Below, in pieces: positions 33,601-46,182 of a DNA stretch of 64,000 bases (within the stretch, counting starts at the first letter, position 1; every line of letters begins with the position of its first letter). The position numbers and the translations under genes are program-made. Source of the stretch: Gymnogyps californianus (Eukaryota; Chordata; Aves; Accipitriformes; Cathartidae); NCBI RefSeq assembly GCF_018139145.2, contig NC_059500.1, forward strand, positions 20,026,101-20,090,100, read 5' to 3'. The notes under the pieces are model-generated. The model had not been told where the DNA came from, searched no databases, and was given only the letters and a program-made list of their open reading frames with translations.

Positions 33601-36600
33601 TTGTAAGTATTAAATATGCAACACTTTCAGTATTACAAATGTGTTTACCAGTGCATTCTCCTAGGATGTTTAGTGAACTGCACTGTCCTTCATCTATTGC
33701 ATAGAGTATTTTTGTTTGAACACATTTCACTGTACTTACCTCTCATCCACTCTTCTCTCTCGTTTATACCTTTATCTGGTGTTTTTGAGTATATCTACAT
33801 GTAAAAGCTCAGCATACATTTTAGGAAAGCTTTTTAATACAAGATAGATAATATCCACTTTTGGCTGTTCAAAGAGGGGTACTTTATACAAAATAGGTGT
33901 ACCCTGTAGGTATGGAAAGATGACACATTCTTTTGCTATTTGTGTGTCTAGTATCCTATTGCTGCCTTAGGCACTGGAGTTAGGAATGGAGGAGACATTG
34001 ATCAGTCAGAACTATCTTTGCAAAAACATTTACTCGGGTAACTGTAGGTCGCAGAAGTCTATGACAGACACACAGGTAAGATTTGCATACGTCAGGTAGG
34101 TTTATTACTTAATCTGACTTGTGTAGAACGTCACTAATGTAGTTACAACAGTGTTTTCCTATGCTTTATGATCTTCCCTGTAAGCTTACTAGCCTGTTTA
34201 ACTTTTAACATACCAAGACTTTTTTAATAACTGTTATACTTAACTAAAATCTGTTAGTAATTTAATGTCATTTTCCTAGAAAGGATTTTTTTCCAGATTA
34301 CATGGATGTAATTGCCTGTGTGGGAATTTATACTCTTCATCAACCACATGTTTAAATTACGTTATTTCTGATTAAGACAGGATGTGGACTATAACAATGG
34401 AGGATAATGTCCTCTTCAGTAGTACAAAAATACAGAGACGTTTTATGACAAGCAGGGCCTACATTCCAGTTTAAAGTCAGTGGTTTGTCACACTTTCTTG
34501 TAGTCTCTGTGTTTATTCATTGAGTAATTCTTGAGGTGCCATGCTCTTTATTCAGTAAACCATGTACAATAACAGAAAGTAGATGGAACAGTTTCAAACA
34601 GAAGCATAGTTAATGGTGGTGTTGGGGTGGCAGTTAGCCTATGGAGGTCATTGAGAACAAGTGTGCTGTCTTTTAAGACGTGCACTAAACCTACTGTGAA
34701 GCAGCAATCATTGAAATTACATCGCAGGCTGTTGGGAAGGTTGTCCTCTCTACTACCAGGTATTTCTTCCCCTGCCCCGTTCCTGGCTCTGCAGTTTGTA
34801 CCTCTGCTCTTGCTCTGCATCTGTCTCTTGTATGCTCCACTGAGTTGATTCAGCTTCTGTTCAGTAGCAAGTTACTGTGGAGTATGTGACCTTTCTACTA
34901 GGTTAGTGAGTCTAATGGCTTTATAGAAGTGTTTGAGCGCTGAGGCTGGTCTAAAGTAAGCAACAGGAGCAGCAGGTACCCGTGGCCAGATGCAGCAGGA
35001 AAAAAGAGCCATCATGCTGACCCATTATATTGTCTAATTGCATTTTTCAGAACAAAATTTTGGACTTAGATTGTATTGTAGCCTTAAAACTGTTCTTTTT
35101 GATACAGTTTGCCTTTAGGCTTGAGGTGCTAATTACCTAGTAAATGTTCATCTGTTATGTTCAGAAGGCTGCATGGGCTGTATTTTTGTACAAAAATACT
35201 GTTGTGCTTGAGAAGTACAGGCTTCTTGGCAGATTACCTTTGTGATGCTGGAACTTGTGATTTAGTCCAGGGTAGGACACACCTTTGCAGCCTAGAAGAA
35301 AGTACTGTTTAAAATTGTATTGTTATGTATAGAAAAATCTCTTGAGTACCTTTCTGTATTTAAGGCACTAAACATTTTCCATTTTAGGTTTTTATATTTG
35401 GATTTAAATGAAGCAGCTTTCATTTCTGTATGTAAAGACATGAAAGACTTTTCATGTTTCAACAGCTCTTTAACGTAATGATATAAAGCAATCTTATAAA
35501 GGTATTCAGTGTTGCTTTAGAGGAGTTCCACTAGCTTAAAATGAAGTACATAATTAATTACAGGTATTACTGATATTGTTGATGTCAGTTTAAATGTAGA
35601 TAATGTCCATATAAATACAGATATCTTAAATTCTGCAGTCATCTTGGGAAGATGAAATAATATTGTAGAGATTGCAGTCAGGGACATGATTGCTTTAATG
35701 GTCATGGGAGACATGTTTCACTCTAACCTCGACCACTAGTATTTTCTTACTTGTGCCTTGCAAACACTGGCTTCTGAAAACAAAGAAGTTCAGTATAAAA
35801 CGTTCTTCCTTTCTCTTTCTGTGGAAGATTGCCTCAAACAATTGCTACTCATTCATTTCTTACAGTATTCCAGGAGCAGGTTGCTCAATGTATCAGGTTA
35901 TGAAAGTGTTTACTTCTGTTTAACATATGCTGCTACTAGGCTGAGGCATCTCTAAATCTGGAGAGATAACAAACGATGAAACTTGAATTTATGGGTAACA
36001 GTAAACAGGCAGAGAAGAATTTTGCCAACAGGAAGACAGAATGGCTGTATTTACTCTTAAGCTTTTGCCAGACTGAGAGATAAATGTCTTTGCCTTCCAG
36101 AAATGCTCTTTTAATGTTTGTTGTTAATTTTCTGACTTTGAGCTCTAAGTAAAATCTGTTGATTGTACTTGGAATTTTCTTCTGGGGGGGAAAAAAAAAG
36201 TTGTTTTTTAAGGAAATAAGGTATTTTTGATCTGCCGTTCTCTCATCTGCTGCCTATACAAATGTGGAACTTGTTGGGCAGTTTTAACCAAGCTTAAATT
36301 TTTAAGCCTCTGAAGATATGTTCCTATAAGCTTCATAAAAAACAATTTAGAGTAGATATTTGTTAACTATCCACAGTGAAGGAAGGACATTATCTGTTCC
36401 GTGTGGTAGTAGCTTGAGAGCTGTTCAGCTTGCAACTTGTAGTACTGGGCAAGCAACAGTACATCTCTCTCCTTCGCTGAGTGAGAAGTAAAGGTAAGAG
36501 TTTTATTGTGGCGAGAAACTAGGGGTTTTGCAAAAAAAGAGAACTCGGAATGTAACAGAGGGAGGCCTAGGAATACTGTGGAAAGATGGAAGATATCCAG

Positions 36601-39600
36601 CAAGCTGAAGTTACTGAAATGAGGCTGTGTGGGCGTTGAACACTAATCTGTAGAGAGTTAAGCTTGGCTAACGTTGCTTTTGAGGAAAAATTTACTTGGT
36701 CTGAATCTATCTTAGTCTCCCTAAGTAGTAAATTGAGTTTACTACACAGTGCCTACATCAAGATACTGACATTTTCTCATTTTAGTGCATGATAATTTTG
36801 TTTTAAATTAAAATTGGTGTAGTTAATTGCCATCAGACCTTGGCAAAACTGATGTCAGTAGCATACAGGTTATTTTGTTCTCAAAACTTTTCATTGATAC
36901 CAGATGATTTCATATTCAGTATTTTTTGGTTTTGTATAAAACTTTGGGAGACTTGTTTTTTCCACTGAGTTTCATAGGAAGTCATTGGTGTAAGTATGTT
37001 TTATATTAGATGACTAATGATGAATTTAAGGTCTTAACTGTGGCTAATTTTTTTTCTTCAAATTCATGTCACTGCATCTTATGTGTTTAATACGACGGTG
37101 GCAAGCATAATTCTAATTGGTGTGGTGTCTGATGCTTTTTTATCTATAACATTTTATTCCATATTAAACTTATAAAGCAAGAAGAAAACTTTATAGAAGT
37201 CTTTTTGAGAATATAATGCTGTAGTTTTGTTTTAATAAAGCCATTTTAGGTAGACATTGCAGTGAAAGATATGAACGTGAGGGGAGAGTTGCAAGTATAT
37301 CTGATAGTAAAGTACTTGGAATTCATTGCTATAGAAGATACCCATCTAATTTAGGGAGACTGTTAAAACAGCAGAATCATTTGATTGCCATGTAGTTTGT
37401 GATTGTCAGAAAACCTTGACAGATTCATAGCTGCAAAACTTATTCTGGAGACATTTTCCTGTACTGCGGGTTATCCCTTTCCTTATGTGCAGAGTTGGCA
37501 GGAACGTCTGTGGTTAACATCTGTTGTAAGGTTGTGTGTTTTCAGTGGCAAAAACAATGTCAAATTAAGTCTGAAGTCTTTCATACTAGTTTCTGCTTCA
37601 AACAGAAATAGGAGTCGTTTGGATTAAACCACTTGGCTGATTTGGAAACTAAACATAGGGAAAGACCTACCAATATGGGGGGAGAAAAAAACCCCAAAAC
37701 ATAAATAAAGAAAAACTCTTACCCAACTAACCAACTTGCTGATATGTTCTGGTACTGTTAAGTTAAAGTGTGTACTAGAGTTTTGATAGGGTGATTTATC
37801 AGTTTCTTCAGTGTTACTTAGTCAAGTTTTGCTGAGGTCTAAGGCTTTTGGAAACACCATTTATAACTGCCAGTCCAACAGACCTGACAGTTTGGAAGAA
37901 ATTCTACAAAAATTAGGTCCTGACCACGTTCAAGTCTGAGCCACGTGAATGGAACAAAACTTTTCTGGAACCTGCTCTGTCATGTTGATGGGATATTGCT
38001 GTGCTGCTGGGCACTGGAATTAAACACAAAGTGACTTTCCAGCTTGTGATTTCTGTGTTTTCTTTGCTCCTACCCAGGAAAAGGAGGAAACACACAACTT
38101 CAACAGTGAGTGGGTGACTAGGGCTGTGACTTGGGCTTTGTCTGAGCTGGGAGACAAAGGAGTATTTCCCACCTCTCAGATCATGGTGCATGTATCCATA
38201 CTGGACATGTATGGAAGAGTACTCTTTGAGCTGCAGTTCACTATAGTTGTAGTTTGACTAAAGTAGGAAAGCTATAGGGGGGGAAAACCCCAAGTGATTC
38301 AGGAACAGTTGAGAGGGCAAATGAATTTTGATAAGGTCAAAATGAGGAAAGGCAGAGGTACTAAAACATATTCTCAGTAGTTCTGTGGTGTCAAAGTCTG
38401 TGAAACTTAAGTACGTGCCTCTGGAGGTCTTGTCTCATAAAAAGGAGTAACGTTCAATACTACTGGTCATAGGTGACTGTCTTATGGGATCAAATCATGA
38501 TCTATCAGGCATGGGCATGTGATGTCTTATTTTCTAGGCTTGTTTTTCAGGAGTGTAGCACAATAGTTAATGTCTGATGTGACTGCAGTTGCAAGTTGAA
38601 AAATTCCAGAGTTAAAATCATTTAACTTGAATTTGGCTCCCCTCTAAGTTCTTACAGTAGAATATGACCGTGTAATTAAAGATAAGGGCGAGGAGGAATT
38701 GATCTCAGTGAATTAAATAGACTTTTCATTTTGAAAACTGTTCTTCACAGTCACTGTGGAATGCTAGAGCACACTATGTACTTTATCCTATCCAAATTCT
38801 AACCTGAAAATAGAATTAGTGTCTTTTGGACTCTTGGAAAATTTTTTTTTTCCACATAGCACTGGAGTGCTTCACCGTGGTGCATAATTTTGTCTTCAGA
38901 CATAGTTATGGTGTTAGATAAAATGTAATGGTATCTGTGCTTTGTTTTCAAACTTTTAGATGTGTTCAACTTTATAGTTTCTTTAGTGCAGCTTTAAGCT
39001 AATCTGTACCTTTCACTTGTCTGCTATAACAGTTGAGTCCTGATGGTACAATGCTTGATGTAGAAAATTGAAGCATCCATTATGTGGCATTAGCTAGCTC
39101 AGCATTAGCTTTCTGTCAGCTGTGGACAATATAGCCCATTTAAGCGTGTGTGTGGGCTGGTGTTGGAAAAGTGAAAAAACAAATTACTGGAATGCTGCTT
39201 AACCATCAGTTACTTCCTTTCTCTGCTCTTTAGTAAATAAGCTTTAGTACTGTCATTATTAGATTTTTTTAATTATTCCATGTGTTATACCATGCCTTTC
39301 TGAAAATTGACTTTCAACTGTTACTCTAAAATGATGATTATGTGATCCTGCAAGGAGGAGGCATGCACAAAAATTTTAACCAAGTAAATGTATTCACTTG
39401 CATGGAATCCTAAAGTGAAGTTGGTGGGATTTTGTGGTGAAAGCCTATAATGAAGTGTGATTTGTGGATTAGGGCCAAACTTTTCTTCTAGGTCAGTGAG
39501 AAAATATAAATGTTTATGCACTGAATAGAAAATAGCAGTCTTCAGTTGGTGTTCATTTTAAGTTTACAGAGATGAAGAGATTGCTCGGGCATCTTAATTG

Positions 39601-40356
39601 TTATGTAGTTAGTCCAGTCTGTCATTTAGGGAAAAATTGTATTGAGTTAGGGTGACCCTGAATACCGTACATGTCTTCTGATGTGACAGTATTTTGACCA
39701 GAACTGGCAATTGGGTGGTGGAGAAGGCTGTGTTATTGTTGGTTAGGTAGTAGTCTTTCACGTGACAAAATTAAATGTACAGATCAGATACTAAAGTTTG
39801 GATATTGATAGCCCTCAGATTTCTTCATGCGACTTTACCTTGGTACAAGAAAAATTACAGTTGCTTAACTAGCATGGACTTTTTAAACAAGCTTCAATAA
39901 AGATAAGGCATATTTTCTGTTAGTTTTTGTACGAGGAAGATTTAATTAAGTGTGTTAATAAAGCTGTTTTTCTGTTAGATTTTGCATATTAAAGAAAGAT
40001 TATATGTGGCCATATGCGGTTTGCTGATGAACTTTCCCTAGGGAAATAGCTATATACATGCAAATTTAAAAGCTCATTCTAGAATTTTGAACTAATTACG
40101 TTCGTTGAAAATAATGTGTGGCAATTGATACTGCAAGAGGGAAATGTAGTCTTTGATTTTTTTTTTTTTAATATATGCAACTGGACAGGAAAACCTGACT
40201 TTTTCAAAGGCTTGGCTGTGTAAATTTTTATTCATGAGAAAGCCACTTGGACTTACCTTGACATTTTCAATTAGGCTGCTTATTTGAGTGAATCTCACTC
40301 GTATGTGTTTGCAGACTGAGACTGCATATGTGGACTTGCATTCAATTACATAAAAC

Positions 40357-41430
40357 TTAATGTTGTATGGAGAAAATCTTACAAATCTGTAAAAGTAAAC
40401 AGATTTTTAAAAAATTAATCATTTTCAGGAATGCTGATAATCTTATTTGCATGCCCAAATTCATAAATTCTGTTCTTGTTTTGCTTTGCAAAACTGTTCT
40501 GTTAATGTAGAATGGGTTGATATTGCAGAAGGTAGAAGCAGAAAAAGACTGGATGCTGCCTGAACAGTACAGTTGTCTGAGGTAGTCATAGAAAGTGAAC
40601 AGAAGAATCTCTGGAAAACATAGACTTTTACGTAAAAAAGGCAGAAGTGGTAATGTTGAAGGTACTTGAGATAAAAACACTGCATTGTTGGAAGTGCTGG
40701 TGATGCAAACAAAATTTAAGTGAACTTGTGATCTCTTAGTTGTCTTGGGGTGCTGAAGAGCACAAATCAAACTAAAAATGTTTTGAGGCCATGTATACTG
40801 AGTAACAAATTGCACAGCTGAGCTCCTGCATGATCTGTTGTAAGGAGATTTCATTTGTCTTTGAAATTAGGGTATTATGTTTGCTTTCTTAAATAAACAC
40901 TTGTATATTCTGAAGTGCGAAGAGTTTGATCTGCATGTGATCAAGAAGTAGTAGTTGCTTTGCTCGTTTTTCTTTTTTGCTGCTGAAACTCTAGGAAGGA
41001 TTTCCCACTCATTAATGTATTGCATACTTCATGGAATAGATGTAGTAAATATGGGATCTGGTCTTCAGTATTTTGAAAGGCAAGCTGGCTGGGAAAGAAT
41101 GTGAACAGTGTTTTTTTGATGGCCCGAATGTGGATGCTGCCAAAGATCTGATTCAGGTGCATCTTCACTTCTTGTGTGTTCTGCATGTTTCTCATCTTAT
41201 TCATGTAGAGACACCAGTCCTCTTATGCGAAACTGAAAAAGTTCATTCTTGTTTCTTGGATTAGTTCGCATCTGCAAAGTATTGGGTTTTTGGGGGAAGA
41301 ATGGTATTGCTTCAGAGGATTTGGATGTTCCTTTTACAGTGGTTCCAAGGTAGTTGTTTACCTGACTGAAATCAGAATAAGTACCTAAGAAATGGGAGAA
41401 TAAAACATTCTTAGATGAATCAACTAACAT
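40357..41430 (-). pseudogene. Unidentified antisense ORF-rich block, possible degraded retrocopy
   Basis: Three minus-strand open frames (41,197-41,430, 40,941-41,204 and 40,357-40,854) follow one another with a frame change and short overlap or spacing. The first ends just as the second begins. The predicted peptides are of ordinary composition (for example NKMRNMQNTQEVKMHLNQIF) and not low-complexity, but I do not recognise the family. A frameshifted retrocopy inside CSNK1G3 intron 1 is one explanation. Chance frames in AT-rich DNA are another. No flanking poly-A tract or target duplication was clearly seen. Confidence 0.25.
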
Positions 41431-44400
41431 CTGAAAGTATGATGAATCTTGAGGTGCACTAGAAGTGGTAGAAAGGAAAGAGCAGATAATACCAGGCTGT
41501 ATTTTGTTTTTTATGTTAAAAGTTTTAAAAAACTAGAAAATTAGGCTGCATTAGACTTGCAAAAGTTAGACTGAAATTCCTCGTGTATATCAAGTGGATT
41601 ACATTGTTGTATGAGTTACTGATGAGTAAGTTTTCATTATGTTGAGGTTACGTTTAGAGAACACCTTCTAAGAAATGTAAAATAATACAGCAATGAGCAA
41701 TTTCGACACTGGTTATTGATAGCTGGAGAGAGAAATTGTCAGGAGAAATTTGTTTGGAAATGTTTTTTTGGTTTTCAAAGCTCATGTCATGAGTATGTAG
41801 CATCTGTGGAAGTTCTACGTACTGAATTTCAGCATTCATTTTGTTTTTAGTTTTGACACATGCTAATGACTTTGCCTTTTTTCCTGCTTCTGAAATCTGG
41901 AAAAATGATGAAATAATATTCTTAAGTCAAAATAAGATTGGTTACATTTGAGTTATGCAATGAACTTTTTAACATCTATTTTGGAGTTTGTATATGAAAG
42001 TATTTTTCTTTTCAGGCTCAAATTAGCAATAAAAGGAAACAACCATCAAAGTGGTGTGATACCAATATTACAAGCATCTATTTGTACGAAAAATAAAGCT
42101 ATGGACAAATTTATTTGTAATATAAATTGTTGGAATAGCAACTCTAATTTTTTGGGTCACATGAAGATCATGTGAAGGTTTGAATTTCTCTCATTGGATT
42201 AAATTGAAAATAATTAAATATTTAATCGTTAAAGAGCGGATTTATTTTTTCATTTTAAGTAAACAATGAATCTTACTAAATCGTATATAAATTTAGAGAT
42301 ATTTTCCAATTCAGATTCTATCACAAGAGTTTTTTGAGGTTAGAAACTGCTGTTCTAAACTTTCAAGGGCTCTTGATCTGTGAATCTTTTTGCTGTGGAC
42401 TTGAAATTTAACAGGTGTCCTCTGTTGCATGGAGACAAGTATATAAAAATGAATTAAAATGATGCAGTCATCTTAGAGCTAGGCTGGAAAGAAAAGCTCA
42501 GTCTTTTCATGAGGCATACAAACAATACCAGAAATAGTTGATTAGATATTTGAGTTGTGTATTGATTGCCTCACAACAAAGCTCTCATTCTGAGCTTGAT
42601 TTCAGATTTGTAGTATGAATTGCAGTTTTTCTACTGTTAAACACTTCTAAAAGAGTTTTGCTGAATAAAATTCCATGTTACTCTATCTGTGGTGGAGATG
42701 TATTTGTAACATTCAAATTAATATTGGAAATTGAAAGTGACTATTCTCTGTCTGGAATAGGGGCTACTTAGTAGGTGAATTATTCCCTAGAAACTATGTG
42801 TAATGTTAGAGCAACATCCATGATGGGATTAGAAGTATGTGAACAAAGAAGCTTGAGGGGTGAGAAAAACTGAAGATGTATGAAAATGGTAGGAGCCTGG
42901 GTGAATTTTTGAATACCTTGTGCTTAAACCAGAGATGTTTCTTTACCGTCTTTCCTTTTGTTTCATGGAATCTTTTCTCTTCCTCCCTAGCTCTTGTGCT
43001 ACCCTATGCTTTTTCTAAAACTGGAGGAAAATGTTAGTATACTGATATTAGCCGTGATACAGGATCTTGTAATGACATTCTGAAAGGTAATGCATATGAT
43101 ACCCAAGAGAGCAGTTACGATTGCATGTTTCATTTTACTTTGTTGCTTCTGGACAGTGAAATGTTTTATTTAGCAGCTTTAATGTTCTCTTAATAGGTTT
43201 ATTTAAGAGTAAATCTGGAACATGAAAAATGAATGAAGTAGCTAGTAAGTCTTTATTTTAAAGGTGACTTGCACATTTGAATGTGAACATTGTTATGACA
43301 TAGACCTTGGAATATGTAAACTTGCATGTAATTACAGTGGTGCTGCTGCTGCAGGCTCAGCCATTTGAGAGATGTATAAGTAAAGAAGGTGCTTAAATGA
43401 GTTAGTCTTTTATCCTGCCTTATATAGAGTCCTAGAAAGTGTATTGCTGCAGAGTAGGGTTCTTGTTATGTGACATAATGTCTTTGGTAGTGTTAATTGG
43501 GACATTTTCAACTGAGATTAGAGACATGTGTAGATATATATCTCTGTAATCTAGGGATGTCTAAAATGTTTTCTAGGTGTCTCTTCTTTCTGCGTGCCAA
43601 TCTCTGTATTAGAATTTGAATTTTAGCAGCCTGCCACTTTCTGGCAATAATATGACTTTGACCCTAAAGCAAACTTTGAATACGATTTTTTTTTGTGAGT
43701 GTGGCTGTGCAAGAAATTAGAAATACTTGTGTGATAATAAAACTCAGTAGTGCTTTAAAATTGCCAGCCCAACTGGGGCTTTGGGATGTTTTTCACCAGT
43801 AGATGTGAAAGAAGTTGTGTTTGAGTGGGTGTGTGTGATCTTTGGTAGTGGTGCAACCTAAAGAACTGGGAGTTGTTTCCAGGGCACTTGAAAAAGGAGA
43901 ACTTTAATACGAATATGATTAGAAGATTTGATCAAATTTTTGTGGCCTTGTGTAATTATCCTTTTTTCTTTTAGCTGGTGTTGCACTGCTCTACTAGGCT
44001 TTGAATACTGAATCAAGGAGGAAAAGGTTAAGAGGATTAAAGGAAAATTTCTCCAATGTAGGTTTAGGTAAAGATTGTTGCGCTTCACAGATTTTTCTGT
44101 AGCAGCATATGTTTGCTTTAATATATAATGTGTTCTTTTGGGTGATGTGTGAACTTGGAACAATAGCAGTGAAGCTGTTGAATATACTGAGTGTATAACG
44201 GAACAGAAGACAGAATAGAGCCTGAATATGTTTTTCTAACTCACCCATTTATTCACCATATATATAATATTACAGTATTTTTCTTCAGTGCCTTTAAACA
44301 GTTGTCTTCAGATTTTCTTTAAGTTTGTTTAGGCAAATACTCTAAGTATAAATTGTTCAGAGATCATAATCTATTTGTTAAAGGAAAAGATACTGAAGTT

Positions 44401-44475
44401 TTCCCACAGTGAATTCATTTGGAAGTGAGATATTTGCTTAATTTTAATTTCTATATGTCCAGTTCTGTACATATA

Positions 44476-45548
44476 TATATTGGGTTTGCGTGGCAAGGTT
44501 TTGGTAGCGGCGGGGCTACGGGGTGGCTTCTGTGAGAAGCTGCTAGAAGCTTCCCCTGTGTCCAATGGAGCCAATGCCAGCCAGCTCCAAGATGGACCCA
44601 CCACTGGCCAAGGCGAGCCCATCAGCGATGGTGGTAGAGCCTCTGGGACAACGTATTTAAGAAGGGGAAAAAAACCTGTGCAATGGCAACTGCATCTTGG
44701 AGAGAGGAATGAGAATATGTGAGAGAAACAATTCTGCAGACACCAAGATCAGTGAAGAAGGAGGCGGAGGAGGTGCTCCAGGCGCCGGAGCAGAGATTCC
44801 CCTGCAGCCCATGATGAAGACAATGGTGAGGCAGGCTGTCCCCCTGCAGCCCATGGAGGTCCACGGTGGAGCAGATATCCACCTGCAGCCCATGGAGGAC
44901 CTCACACCGGAGCAGGTAGATGCCCGAAGGAGGTTGTGACCCTGTGGGAAGCCCGCACTGGAGCAGGCTCCTGGCAGGACCTGTGGCCCCATGGAGAGAG
45001 GAGCCCAGGCTGGAGCAGGTTTGCTGGCAGGACTTGTGACCCCGTGGGGGACCCACGCTGGAGCAGTCTGTTCCTGAAGGACTGCACCCCATGGAAGGGC
45101 CCCACGCTGGAGCAGTTCGTGAAGGACTGTCTCCTGTGGGAGGGCCCCCATGCTGGAGCAGGGGAACAGCATGAGGAGGAAGGAGCAGCAGAGAGGAGCT
45201 GTTACAGACTGACCACAACCCCCATTCCCTGTCCCCCTGCACCACTTGGGGGAGGGGAGGAGGTAGAGGAGTAGGAAGTGAAGGAGTGAAGTTGAGCCTG
45301 GGAAGAAGGGGGATGGGGGAAAAGTGTTTTTGTTTGTTTTTGTGTTTGTCTTTGTTTCTCACCATCTTACCCTACTTTAATGGGTGATAAATTAATTTTA
45401 TCTTGCCCCAGTCAAGTCTGTTTTGCCAGTGACTGTAACTGGTGAGTGATTGCCTTGTCTTGATCTTGACCCATGAGCTTTTTCAACTTATTTTCTTCCC
45501 ACTGTCCTTTTGAGGAGGGGGAGTGAGAGAGCGGCTGGGTGGGCACAT
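44476..45548 (+). mobile_element. Solo LTR, family B, 3'-truncated (about 1.07 kb)
   Basis: Matches the other family B copies from tgggtttgcgtggcaagg through the TATA-like tatttaa (44,654-44,660). Its GC-rich tandem-repeat zone (about 44,780-45,170) has more repeat units than the other copies. The terminal TG appears mutated, with tatattggg in place of tgtgttggg. The 3' end stops at about 45,548, before the shared terminal ttaaaccacgaca, so no target duplication can be assigned. The polyadenylation motif is also changed. It lies in CSNK1G3 intron 1 in the same orientation as the gene. Confidence 0.88.
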
Positions 45549-45591
45549 CACAAAAGATTTAAAAAAAAAAGGGCAAAAAGATTTCTCATAA

Positions 45592-46182
45592 TGTCCTGGT
45601 TTCAGCTGGGATAGAGTTAATTTTCTTCTTAGTAGCTGGTACAGTGCTGTGTTTTGGATTTAGTCTGAGAATAATGTTGATAACACACTGATGTTTTAGT
45701 TGTTGCTAGGTAGTGCTTATGGTAAAGATTTTTCAGTTTCCCATGCTCTGCCAGCAAGCAGATGTACAAGAAGCTGGGAGGGAGCATAGCCAGGACAGCT
45801 GACTCGAACTAGCCAAAGGGGTATTCCATACCATGGAATGTCATGCCCAGTATATAAACAGGGGGGAGTTGGCCGGGAGGGGCGGATCGCTGCTCAGGCA
45901 TCGGTCAGCAGGTGGTCAGCAATTGCGTTGTGCATCACTGTTTTTTTCTCTTTTTTCCCCTCTTCTTTTTTTTTTGTTATATTCCTTTTCATTACTACTA
46001 TTATCATTATATTTCATTATTATTCTTAGTATTATATTTTACTTTAGTTATTAAACTGTTCTTATCTCAACCCACAAGTCTTACCTTCTTTCTTGATTCT
46101 CCTCCCCATTCCGGGGAGGGGCGGGAAGAGGGAGGGAGCAGCTGCGTGGTGCTTAGCTGCTGGCTGGAGTTAAACCATGACA
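45592..46182 (+). mobile_element. Solo LTR, family A (591 bp) in CSNK1G3 intron 1
   Basis: Starts tgtcctggtttcagctggga and ends ttaaaccatgaca. The perfect 5-bp target duplication CATAA is at 45,587-45,591 and 46,183-46,187. It has a TATA box (tatataaa, 45,851-45,858), a T- and TTA-rich stretch and an attaaa motif (46,050-46,055). It is the same family as 24,632-25,220 and has no retroviral genes. It sits only about 45 bp after the truncated family B LTR. Confidence 0.95.

Noticed and set aside
44622..45365. Minus-strand frame of 247 codons
   Set aside because: It lies within a family B LTR and is antisense to it; the repeat structure explains the long frame.
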